Of a stretch of DNA of 64,000 nucleotides, positions 56,899-64,000 are shown one piece after another. A model generated the notes under the pieces. The model had not been told where the DNA came from and made no database searches. It was given only the letters and a program-made list of their open reading frames with translations. Made by a program: the position numbers and the translations under genes. Origin of the DNA: Methylibium sp035762065 (lineage in GTDB: Bacteria; Pseudomonadota; Gammaproteobacteria; Burkholderiales; Burkholderiaceae_C). The stretch covers positions 1 to 64,000 of the forward strand of contig NZ_DASTPW010000004.1 in assembly GCF_035762065.1 (NCBI RefSeq), written 5' to 3'. Within the stretch, counting starts at the first letter, position 1. Every line of letters begins with the position of its first letter.

Positions 56899-58005
56899 AT
56901 GTTCAGCTTCTTTCGCAAGAAGCCGCCGGCCGACGAGCCTGCGGCCCCGCCGCCGCCCGTGGCGATCACGCCCGAGCCGGCCGCCGCGGTCGAGGCGCGC
57001 AGCGAGTCGGCCGGACGCAGCGGCTGGATGCAGCGCCTGAAGGGCGGCCTTTCGCGCACCGGCAGCAGCATCACCCAGGTCTTCACCGGCACGCGGATCG
57101 ACGATGCGTTGTACGAGGAACTTGAAGCCGCGCTGCTGATGGCCGACGCCGGCATGCCCGCCACGCAGCACCTGCTGGCCGACCTGAAGCGGCGCGTGAA
57201 GGCCAGCGGCGTGAGCGACGCGAAGGACGTGAAGGGCCTGCTGGCCGACGCGGTCGCCGCGCTGCTCGAGCCGCTGCAAAGACCGCTGGTGATCGGCGCC
57301 GCGACGCCGACGGTGGTGATGGTGGTCGGCGTCAACGGCGCCGGCAAGACGACCAGCATCGGCAAGCTCACCCGCCACCTGGCCGCGCAGGGCCAGAACG
57401 TGCTGCTCGCGGCGGCCGACACTTTCCGCGCCGCCGCCAGGGAACAACTTGCCGTGTGGGCCGACCGAGCGCTGCCCGAAGGCCCGCGGCCGGGCTTCAT
57501 GACGAGCTTCAAGGTCGGCCGCGTCGACATCGTCAGCCAGGCCGGCGCCGACCCGGCGGCGGTGGTGTTCGACGCCGTCAAGGCCGCGCAGGCCCGTCGC
57601 GTCGAGGTGGTGATCGCCGACACCGCCGGCCGGCTCGCGACCCAGGCGCACCTGATGGAGGAGCTGCGCAAGATCCACCGCACGCTCGGCAAGGCGATGG
57701 AGGGCGCGCCGCACGAGGTGCTGCTGGTGATCGACGGCAACACCGGCCAGAACGCGCTCGCCCAGGTCAAGGCCTTCGATGCGGCGCTCGCGCTGACCGG
57801 CCTGGTCGTCACCAAGCTCGACGGCACCGCGAAGGGCGGCGTGCTCTGCGCGATCGCGCTGTGGTCGCGCGAGCGCGCGATGGCCGCGGCCGACGGGTCG
57901 CCCGCGGGGGCTGCGGTGCCGGTCTACTTCGTCGGCGTCGGCGAGAAGCTCGAGGACCTCGAAACCTTCGACGCGCGCGAGTTCGCGCAGGCGCTGGTCG
58001 GCTGA
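56899..58005 (+). CDS. ftsY: Signal recognition particle receptor FtsY
   Basis: GTPase that docks SRP-ribosome complexes on the membrane. It has 368 residues with a short Pro/Ala-rich A domain (about 1-45), the N domain (SITQVFTGTRIDDALYEELE), and the G domain. G1 is VGVNGAGKTTSIGKL, followed by DTFRAAAREQL, DTAGRLATQ, TKLDGTAKGG and the C-terminal GVGEKLEDLETFD. The acidic A domain is much shorter than in E. coli. -10-like TAGAAT lies 8 nt before the ATG. Confidence 0.96.
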   Translation: MFSFFRKKPPADEPAAPPPPVAITPEPAAAVEARSESAGRSGWMQRLKGGLSRTGSSITQVFTGTRIDDALYEELEAALLMADAGMPATQHLLADLKRRVKASGVSDAKDVKGLLADAVAALLEPLQRPLVIGAATPTVVMVVGVNGAGKTTSIGKLTRHLAAQGQNVLLAAADTFRAAAREQLAVWADRALPEGPRPGFMTSFKVGRVDIVSQAGADPAAVVFDAVKAAQARRVEVVIADTAGRLATQAHLMEELRKIHRTLGKAMEGAPHEVLLVIDGNTGQNALAQVKAFDAALALTGLVVTKLDGTAKGGVLCAIALWSRERAMAAADGSPAGAAVPVYFVGVGEKLEDLETFDAREFAQALVG

Positions 58006-58021
58006 GGCGCGCTCGGCGGCG

Positions 58022-58822
58022 TCAGCGCAGCCGCGGCGCGGCGGCGCCGCCCAGCGGCGCCGGCCGCGAATCGAAGTCGTCCATCCAGGTCGAGCTCGGC
58101 GGCTCGGGCAGCGCGTCGCCTTGCGCGCGCTGCTGCTGGTCGATCTCGTCGAGCACTTCCTCGAGCGTCGCGCGCGAGGTGGCCGCCTGCGGCTGCACCG
58201 GCAGCGGCACCGTGCGCAGGTTCGGCGGCGTGCGGTCGGCGTCGAGCGTGCGCACCGAGGCCGCGCCTTCCTCGCTATGCAGCGGACTCTTCGGCGTGCT
58301 CAGCACAAGGTCGCGCACGACCTCGGCACCGGGCAGCGAGCCTTCGGTCCAGACGAGCACCCGAACGCCGGCCTGGTGCAGCACGCGGTCCATCCGTTCG
58401 TGGCGCTTGCGGCTGCGCTCGCTGAGCTTGGTCAGGTCGCGGCGCACTTCGACAACCGCGATCACCTGCGCGCCTTCGTCGCACACCACGAGATCGGCAC
58501 AGAGCTGGCCGACCCGGCGCATCCACTCGTGGTACGAGTTGCGCGTCGGCACGCGGATGAAGCGCGCCAGCGGCACCTGCGCGAGCACCAGGCATTCCGG
58601 CACCGAGCGCACCAGCAGCGCATGGGCCTTGCGTTCGGCATGGGTGAGCACGCGGGTCGGCTCGGGCGGCCAGCCGGCAACGGTGTCGATGCCTTCGACG
58701 CGCTTGTCGCGCGCGACGCTGCCGTCGCTCAGATCGGGCGGCGCGGCGCGGCCACGCATCCACCACCAGGCGCCCAGCAGGATCGCGGCGGCAAGGGCCG
58801 CAAGGGCAAGCAGGGGATCCAC
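58022..58822 (-). CDS. DUF2726 domain protein, membrane-anchored
   Basis: This 266-residue protein has an N-terminal membrane helix (LLALAALAAAILLGAWWWM). A DUF2726-type domain at about residues 55-165 (LTHAERKAHALLVRSVPECLVLAQVPLARFI...VVEVRRDLTK) resembles restriction-endonuclease-like folds. The C-terminal part is low-complexity. Function unknown. It is convergent with ftsY, 16 bp apart. Confidence 0.75.
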   Translation of the reverse strand: MDPLLALAALAAAILLGAWWWMRGRAAPPDLSDGSVARDKRVEGIDTVAGWPPEPTRVLTHAERKAHALLVRSVPECLVLAQVPLARFIRVPTRNSYHEWMRRVGQLCADLVVCDEGAQVIAVVEVRRDLTKLSERSRKRHERMDRVLHQAGVRVLVWTEGSLPGAEVVRDLVLSTPKSPLHSEEGAASVRTLDADRTPPNLRTVPLPVQPQAATSRATLEEVLDEIDQQQRAQGDALPEPPSSTWMDDFDSRPAPLGGAAAPRLR

Positions 58823-58966
58823 CGGGTTCTCCTCGACGTTGGTCGCCGGGTGATGCGGCGCTCGCTCACCGTAGTGGCGGGCCCTGTGGGCGTCAAGCCC
58901 GCGGCGCTGCCGAGCCCACGCGGCGGCGCGCGCCGTGCATTCCAGCGCGGCTTGCGGGTCGCGCCG

Positions 58967-60343
58967 CTAGCGCGGCAGGCCCTTGAAGCCGCCCATGCCG
59001 CCCATGCGCTTCATCATCTTCATCATTCCGCCGCCCTTCATCTTCTTCATCATCTGCTGCATCTGCTCGAACTGGTTGAGCAGGCGGTTGACCTCCTGCA
59101 CCTGCACGCCGGCGCCGGCGGCGATGCGGCGCTTGCGGCTGGCCTTCAGCAGCTCGGGCTTGCGCCGCTCCAGCGGCGTCATCGAACGGATGATTCCTTC
59201 CATGCGGCGCACGTCGCGCTCGGCCTTGTCCATCTGATCGGGGCTGGGGTTGCCGGCCTTGCCGGTGATCTGGCTCGGCAGCTTGTCCATCAGGCCGCTC
59301 AAGCCGCCCATGTTCTTCATCTGCGCGAGCTGGCCGAGGAAGTCGTCGAGGTCGAAGCTCGAGCCTGACTTCATCTTGTCGGCGAGCTTTTGCGCGGCCT
59401 GCACGTCCACGCCCTGCTGCACCTGCTCGACCAGCGCGACGATGTCGCCCATGCCGAGCACGCGGCCGGCGTGGCGGTCGCCGTCGAAGGCTTCGAGGCC
59501 GTCGATCTTCTCGGACACGCCGGCGAACTTGATCGGCACGCCGGTGACCTGCCGCACGCTCAGCGCCGCGCCGCCGCGCGCGTCGCCGTCGAGCTTGGTC
59601 AGCACCACGCCGGTCAGCGGCAGGGCTTCCTTGAAGGCCTTCGCGACGTTGATCGCGTCCTGCCCCTGCATTGCGTCGACGACGAACAGCGTCTCGATCG
59701 GCTTCAGCGCCGCGTGCAGCGCACGGATCTCTTCCATCATCGCCGCGTCGATCGCCAGCCGGCCGGCGGTGTCGACCAGCAGCACGTCGACGAAGTGGCG
59801 CCGCGCGTGGTCGAGCGCCGCGAGCGCGATGTCCACCGGCTTGTCGCTCGCCTGCGACGGGAACCACTCGGCGCCGGCCTGCTTCGTGACCAGCTTCAGC
59901 TGCTCGATCGCCGCGGGCCGATAGACGTCGCCGCTGACGGTCAGCACCTTCTTCTTGCGCGCGACCAGGTGCTTCGCGAGCTTCGCCGTGGTGGTCGTCT
60001 TGCCGGCACCTTGCAGGCCGGCCATCAGGATCACCGCCGGCGGCTGCGTCGCCAAATCGAGCTGCCCGCTCGCCTCGCCGGCGCCCATCGTCGCGGCCAG
60101 TTCCTTGTGCACCACGCCCACCAGCGCCTGCCCCGGCGTCAGCGAGCCGATCACCTCCTGGCCGAGTGCCTTGTCCTTCACGCGGGCGATGAAGTCGCGC
60201 ACGACCGGCAACGCGACGTCGGCTTCGAGCAGCGCCATGCGCACCTCGCGCAGCATCGCCTGCACGTTGTCTTCGGTGATGCGGGCCTGGCCGCGCAGCG
60301 TCTTGACGACCTGGGTCAGGCGATCGGCGAGGGCAGTGGCCAT
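58967..60343 (-). CDS. ffh: Signal recognition particle protein Ffh
   Basis: SRP54 homologue that binds signal peptides and 4.5S RNA. It has 458 residues: the N domain, the G domain (AGLQGAGKTTTTAKLAKH, DTAGRLAID, TKLDGDARGG), and the Met-rich M domain with SRP-RNA helix-turn-helix KASRKRRIAAGAGVQVQEVN. The tail is MQQMMKKMKGGGMMKMMKRMGG. No 4.5S RNA gene is adjacent. It is divergent from the CcsA-like gene. Confidence 0.97.
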   Translation of the reverse strand: MATALADRLTQVVKTLRGQARITEDNVQAMLREVRMALLEADVALPVVRDFIARVKDKALGQEVIGSLTPGQALVGVVHKELAATMGAGEASGQLDLATQPPAVILMAGLQGAGKTTTTAKLAKHLVARKKKVLTVSGDVYRPAAIEQLKLVTKQAGAEWFPSQASDKPVDIALAALDHARRHFVDVLLVDTAGRLAIDAAMMEEIRALHAALKPIETLFVVDAMQGQDAINVAKAFKEALPLTGVVLTKLDGDARGGAALSVRQVTGVPIKFAGVSEKIDGLEAFDGDRHAGRVLGMGDIVALVEQVQQGVDVQAAQKLADKMKSGSSFDLDDFLGQLAQMKNMGGLSGLMDKLPSQITGKAGNPSPDQMDKAERDVRRMEGIIRSMTPLERRKPELLKASRKRRIAAGAGVQVQEVNRLLNQFEQMQQMMKKMKGGGMMKMMKRMGGMGGFKGLPR

Positions 60344-60418
60344 GCGGGCGGACGCGCGGGAACGTGAAGTGGGGGAGGGCCGTGACGCGCCGCGATGGGG
60401 GCTTCGTACACTGGCCCG

Positions 60419-61249
60419 ATGAGTCTAGCGCCCGCCCTCCCCGCGACCGGCCTGTGGCCGTTGCTGCTGGCGAGTTCGATCGCGCTGGCCGCCTACCTCA
60501 CCGCGGCGCTGCAGCGCGAGCCCAAGCGCTTCGGCGCCGCGCTCGCGATCGGCTGGATCGCGCAGGGCGCGGCCATCGCGCTGCACACCGCCGGGCTCGA
60601 TCAGGCGGAACCCGGCGCGCGCTTCGGTTTCGCGCCGGCGCTGTCGATCACGCTGTGGCTGGTGGTCGCTGTCTACGGCATCGAGAGCCGCTTCGTGCCC
60701 ATCGTCGGCGTGCGGCGTTCGCTCGCGCTGCTGGGCGCGATCGTCGTGATGGTCGCGTGGATGTTCCCCGGCGAGCTGCGCCCGCATGCCGGCTCGCCCT
60801 GGGCGCCGCTGCACTGGGTGCTGGGCATCGCGTCGTACGGGCTGTTCGGCGTCGCGCTGCTGCATGCGGCGCTGATGCGGCGCAGCGAACAGCGCCTGCG
60901 GCCCAAGCCCGGTGCCGGCTCGGCGGGCGCGATGGCCACCGAGCCGGGGCTGCCGCTGTTGAAGCTCGAGGCGCTGACCTTCCGCTTCGTCGCGGCCGGC
61001 TTCGTGGTGCTGTCGGCGACGCTCGCGCTCGGCTGGTGGTTCTCCCAGCCCTGGCGCTGGGATCACAAGGCGGTGTTCTCGATCCTCGCCTGGGGCGTGT
61101 TCGCGGCGCTGCTCGGCGGGCGGCGCGCCTTCGGCTGGCGCGGGCGCATCGCGACGCGCTGGCTGTATGCCGGTGCCGGGCTGCTGCTGCTGGCCTACGT
61201 CGGCTCGCGCTTCGTGATCGAAGTGCTGCTCGGCCGCACGACGGCATGA
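60419..61249 (+). CDS. CcsA/YpjD-like inner-membrane protein (cytochrome c assembly family)
   Basis: This 276-residue polytopic protein has about eight helices and belongs to the CcmC/CcmF/CcsA heme-handling superfamily. It has the conserved histidines (APLHWVLGIASYGLFG; RWDHKAVFSILAW) and a reduced aromatic segment rather than a full WWD motif. Members next to ffh are common in Gamma- and Betaproteobacteria and their function is not settled. They are distinct from the complete System I operon earlier in the window. TACACT lies 6 nt before the ATG. Confidence 0.8.
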   Translation: MSLAPALPATGLWPLLLASSIALAAYLTAALQREPKRFGAALAIGWIAQGAAIALHTAGLDQAEPGARFGFAPALSITLWLVVAVYGIESRFVPIVGVRRSLALLGAIVVMVAWMFPGELRPHAGSPWAPLHWVLGIASYGLFGVALLHAALMRRSEQRLRPKPGAGSAGAMATEPGLPLLKLEALTFRFVAAGFVVLSATLALGWWFSQPWRWDHKAVFSILAWGVFAALLGGRRAFGWRGRIATRWLYAGAGLLLLAYVGSRFVIEVLLGRTTA

Positions 61250-61268
61250 GCGCGACCGGAGTCCGTCG

Positions 61269-61493
61269 ATGAAGTGGCTGCTGGTGCTGCTGCTCGTCGT
61301 CGCCTTGCTCTGGTGGCTGAAGAGCTCGCGCCGCTCGCTGCCGGGACGCGACGCCGGCCCGTCGGCCGCGCCGCGCGTCGAGCCGATGATTTCCTGCGCG
61401 CACTGCGGCGTGCATCTGCCCCGGCGCGAAGCGGTCGCCGGCGTCGAGGCCCTCTACTGCAGCGACGCCCACCGGCTCGCCGACGGCGACTGA
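61269..61493 (+). CDS. PP0621-like small zinc-ribbon membrane protein
   Basis: This 74-residue protein has an N-terminal hydrophobic helix (WLLVLLLVVALLWWL) followed by MISCAHCGVHLPRREAV and YCSDAHRLADG. These give a CxxC...C...H set that could hold one zinc. It matches the pattern of PP0621-type proteins, which are located just upstream of pilS in many Betaproteobacteria. Function unknown. Confidence 0.75.
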   Translation: MKWLLVLLLVVALLWWLKSSRRSLPGRDAGPSAAPRVEPMISCAHCGVHLPRREAVAGVEALYCSDAHRLADGD

Positions 61494-61503
61494 GCCTCGA
61501 TCG

Positions 61504-63360
61504 ATGGCCGCCGGCCTGAAGCGCGAAGCCGCCGCGCCCGAGGGCGCGAAGTCCTGGTTCGGCGCGCTCGACCTCGGCGAGTCGACGCTCGAACTGGGCA
61601 GCGCCCGGCCGCCGCGCCACGAGCCCGGGCATGCCGCGGACGACGCCAGGTGGCCCGGGCATCCGATGCGCCGCGCCAGCGACCGCCAGGAAACCGGCTT
61701 CGCCCGGCTGCTGCGCGCCTTCCTCGCCGCCCGCGCGCTGCTGGGCATCGCGCTGCTCGGCACCGAATTGATGGTCACCTGGTTCGGTTCCCGTCCGCAG
61801 CGGGAACTGATGCTCGCGCTGTGTTCGCTCTACGCGATGGCCGCACTCGCGAGCTGGTGGCGCCGGCCCGACGACACGCCCCTGCGCGCGCCGTCGATGC
61901 GGCTGAGCCGCCCGCAGTGGCTGGCCACCGTCGGCGTCGATCTGCTGATCTTCTCGATCCTGCAGTTCGTCAATGCCGGAGCCGGGGGGCTCAACTATTC
62001 GGCGCTGCTGGTGCTGCCGGTGATGACCGCGAGCGTGCTGACGCCGCGACCGCAGGCCCTGGGCGTCGCCGCGGCGAGCGCGCTGGTGATCCTCGCCTCG
62101 GCCGGCCTCGCGATGGGCGCGAGCGGCGACGGCGCGGTCGCCTTCACGCAGGCCGGGCTCGCGGCGCTCGGCCTGTTCGTCGTGAGCCTGCTCGCCGGCG
62201 AGCTTTCGGGCCGGCTCGCGCGCGAGGAGCTGAGCGCGCGCGGCAGCATGGAACTCGCGCGCCGGCAGGCGCAGCTCAACCGGCTCGTGCTCGAGGAGAT
62301 GCAGGACGGCGTCATGGTGGTCGATCGCCGGGGCCGCGTGCGCGCCGCGAACCCGGCGGCGCGCGGCCTCCTCGGCGAGCCGGCGCGCCCGGCGAGCGCC
62401 GAGCCGGAGAGCCTCGCGCTCACCGGCAAGCCGGCCTGGGAGCCGCTGGTGCGTGCGGTCGATCGCGCCTTCGCCGACGGCCACTGGCCCGAAGCGGGCC
62501 GCGACGTGGTGCTGGGCCGCGCCGACGCGAACGACGCCGCGCAGGGGCCGCGTTCGCTGCGGCTGCGCGTGCGCTTCACCCGCCGCGCGGCCAGCGGCGC
62601 ACCCGAGGACTACTGCGTGCTGTTCATGGAAGACCTGCGCATCGTGCAGGCGCGGCTGCGGCAGGAGAAGCTCGCGGCGATGGGGCGCGTTTCGGTCGGC
62701 ATCGCGCACGAGATCCGCAACCCGCTCGCGGCCATCATGCAGGCCAACGACCTGCTCGCCGAAGACGTCGCGACGCCGCAGCAGGAGCGGCTCACGCGGA
62801 TGGTGAGCGAGAACGCGCAGCGCCTGAAGCGCATCGTCGACGACGTGATGGAGCTCGCGCCCGGCGTCGCGCCGCAGCCGGTGACCATCGACGCGACCGC
62901 GCAGGTCGCGACCATCGCCGCCGAATGGGCCCGCACCGTCAAGCTGCCGACGGCCGACAGCCCGCTCGATCTGCAGCTGCCCGCCGAGCCGCTCGAGGCG
63001 CTGTTCGACCCCGAGCACCTGCGCCGCGTGCTGGTGAACCTTCTCGACAACGGCCTGCGCCACGGCAGCCGCACGGCGGGTGCGGTGCGCGTGCGACTGG
63101 AGGCCGGCGCCGACCAGCGAGCGACGCTTGAAGTGGCGAGCGACGGCGAGCCGATCGGCCCGGAGGTCGAGCGCCATCTGTTCGAGCCCTTCTTCTCGAC
63201 CCGCAGCCGCGGCACCGGGCTCGGCCTGTACATTTGCCGCGAGCTCTGCGAGCGCTATGGCGCGAGCATTGAACACGGCGCGCGGCGTGCGGGCGAGCGG
63301 CATCGCAACGTGTTCACCGTCTCGATGCGGCGCGCCGCCGTCGCTGCCGGACCTCACTGA
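61504..63360 (+). CDS. pilS: Sensor histidine kinase PilS (type IV pilus regulation)
   Basis: This 618-residue membrane kinase of the PilS/PilR system controls pilin transcription through sigma-54. It has an N-terminal cytoplasmic stretch, six membrane helices at about residues 70-240, a PAS domain (VVDRRGRVRAANPAARGLLG), and a dimerisation helix with VGIAHEIRNPLAAI (phospho-His). The HATPase has LLDNGLRHGS and GTGLGLYI. The immediate downstream gene is an NtrC-type regulator. Pilus structural genes are not in the window, so the target is inferred. Confidence 0.88.
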   Translation: MAAGLKREAAAPEGAKSWFGALDLGESTLELGSARPPRHEPGHAADDARWPGHPMRRASDRQETGFARLLRAFLAARALLGIALLGTELMVTWFGSRPQRELMLALCSLYAMAALASWWRRPDDTPLRAPSMRLSRPQWLATVGVDLLIFSILQFVNAGAGGLNYSALLVLPVMTASVLTPRPQALGVAAASALVILASAGLAMGASGDGAVAFTQAGLAALGLFVVSLLAGELSGRLAREELSARGSMELARRQAQLNRLVLEEMQDGVMVVDRRGRVRAANPAARGLLGEPARPASAEPESLALTGKPAWEPLVRAVDRAFADGHWPEAGRDVVLGRADANDAAQGPRSLRLRVRFTRRAASGAPEDYCVLFMEDLRIVQARLRQEKLAAMGRVSVGIAHEIRNPLAAIMQANDLLAEDVATPQQERLTRMVSENAQRLKRIVDDVMELAPGVAPQPVTIDATAQVATIAAEWARTVKLPTADSPLDLQLPAEPLEALFDPEHLRRVLVNLLDNGLRHGSRTAGAVRVRLEAGADQRATLEVASDGEPIGPEVERHLFEPFFSTRSRGTGLGLYICRELCERYGASIEHGARRAGERHRNVFTVSMRRAAVAAGPH

Positions 63361-63381
63361 ACCGCGCCACCGTCCTCGCGC

Positions 63382-64000
63382 ATGAACGCCGCCTCGCATT
63401 TCAGCCTGCTCGTCATCGACGACGAACCCGACCTGCGTGCGCTCTACGAGCTGACGCTGCTGCGCGAGGGCTACGAGCTGGAGACCGCCGGCAGCGTCGA
63501 AGAGGCCTGGGAGCTGCTCGCCGCGCGCAGCTTCAGCGCGGTGATCACCGACATGCGCCTGCCCGACGGCAGCGGGCTCGACCTGCTACATCGGCTCGAG
63601 CAGCAGGGCCGGCGCGAGAAGACCATCGTCATCACCGCCTACGGCTCGGCGGAAAGCGCGGTCGAAGCGCTGAAGGCGGGCGCCTACGACTACCTCACCA
63701 AGCCGGTCGACCTGAAGGTGTTCCGCAGCGTCGTCGCGTCGGCGCTCGGGCGCGTCGCGCCGCAGCAGCGGCTGGTGCAGCCGGAGCAGCTGCCCTCCGA
63801 ACACGCGCCGGCGAAAGCCGCGCGGCCGACGGTCGCGGCACCCGTGGCGGCGCGCGTGCCGGCCGTCACCACCGGCGTCGGCTCGCGCGCACTCGCCCGG
63901 ATGGCGGGCGCCTCGCAGGCGATGCAGCAGGTGCGCGCGCTGATCGAGAAGGTCGGCCGCAGCATGGCGCCGGTGCTGGTGCACGGCGAGTCCGGCACCG
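63382..64000 (+). CDS. pilR: NtrC-family response regulator PilR, 5' part (runs off the window)
   Basis: 206 codons are present. The receiver domain has LLVIDDEPDLR, phospho-acceptor Asp in AVITDMRLPDGSG (residue about 54), and Lys in YLTKPVDL. A Pro/Ala-rich linker follows, then the start of the AAA+ sigma-54-interacting domain with MAGASQAMQQVRALIEKVGRS and the Walker A beginning GESGTG at the last bases. It lies 21 bp behind pilS, so the two are cotranscribed. Confidence 0.9.
   Translation, partial: MNAASHFSLLVIDDEPDLRALYELTLLREGYELETAGSVEEAWELLAARSFSAVITDMRLPDGSGLDLLHRLEQQGRREKTIVITAYGSAESAVEALKAGAYDYLTKPVDLKVFRSVVASALGRVAPQQRLVQPEQLPSEHAPAKAARPTVAAPVAARVPAVTTGVGSRALARMAGASQAMQQVRALIEKVGRSMAPVLVHGESGT

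Overview
The window is a high-GC (roughly 70%), densely packed chromosomal segment of a betaproteobacterium. It most resembles the Rubrivivax/Leptothrix/Methylibium side of the Burkholderiales. That placement is inferred from gene order (dapF-DUF484-xerC; lolB-ispE-tRNA-Gln-prs-rplY-pth; an SAH riboswitch ahead of ahcY...metF; LysR/DUF2917; pilS-pilR), not from a database search. Nearly everything is core housekeeping. I see no prophage, insertion sequence, integrase or CRISPR array.

Layout. 0-2.2 kb: divergent nadK and hrcA, then a CAU-anticodon tRNA. 2.2-3.9 kb: a hipBA toxin-antitoxin pair with an AT-rich leader, the best candidate for acquired DNA. 4-11 kb: a complete System I cytochrome c maturation operon, ccmABCDEFGHI, on the minus strand. 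11-17 kb: cca, a GNAT acetyltransferase, a glutathione S-transferase, an NAD(P)-binding epimerase-like protein and a soluble lytic transglycosylase. 17-19.2 kb: a LysR regulator flanked by two small membrane-anchored proteins that share a VELPRVV motif, plus a DUF2917 protein. 19.2-24 kb: fthC, ppk2, and the methyl-cycle operon ahcY-tlyA-metF behind an SAH riboswitch. 24-32.5 kb: an MFS transporter, a large PAS/GAF/GGDEF/EAL protein, prfC, a lone amino-acid-binding protein and a lone ParA-like ATPase. 32.5-41.4 kb: a PIG-L deacetylase, a methyltransferase, dapF-DUF484-xerC-rlmI, a lipocalin lipoprotein, and phoH-ybeY. 41.5-49 kb: a two-component pair, ruvA, mutY, a dynamin-like GTPase and mutM. 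49-55 kb: a TPR protein, lolB, ispE, tRNA-Gln, prs, rplY, pth and a DUF4124 protein. 55-64 kb: ferredoxin, coaD, rsmD, ftsY, DUF2726, ffh, a CcsA-like protein, a PP0621-like protein, pilS and the 5' part of pilR.

How the genes work together. The ccm operon exports and covalently attaches heme to c-type cytochromes. ahcY and metF are successive parts of the methionine/SAM cycle and are predicted to be switched on when S-adenosylhomocysteine builds up. mutY and mutM are the two glycosylases of 8-oxoguanine repair and flank a dynamin-like gene. lolB, ispE, prs, rplY and pth form a conserved envelope/translation cluster. ffh and ftsY (SRP and its receptor) lie about 1 kb apart.

Most operonic genes overlap by the four bases ATGA or GTGA, so translational coupling is the rule. 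Many first genes have a -10-like AT-rich hexamer only 6-9 nt before the start codon, suggesting leaderless mRNAs. The most unusual signals are: a GC-rich dispersed element that abuts three stop codons and, in one copy, supplies the start of ccmH; a mutY reading frame that seems to need a CTG start; and the SAH riboswitch with a competing downstream hairpin.
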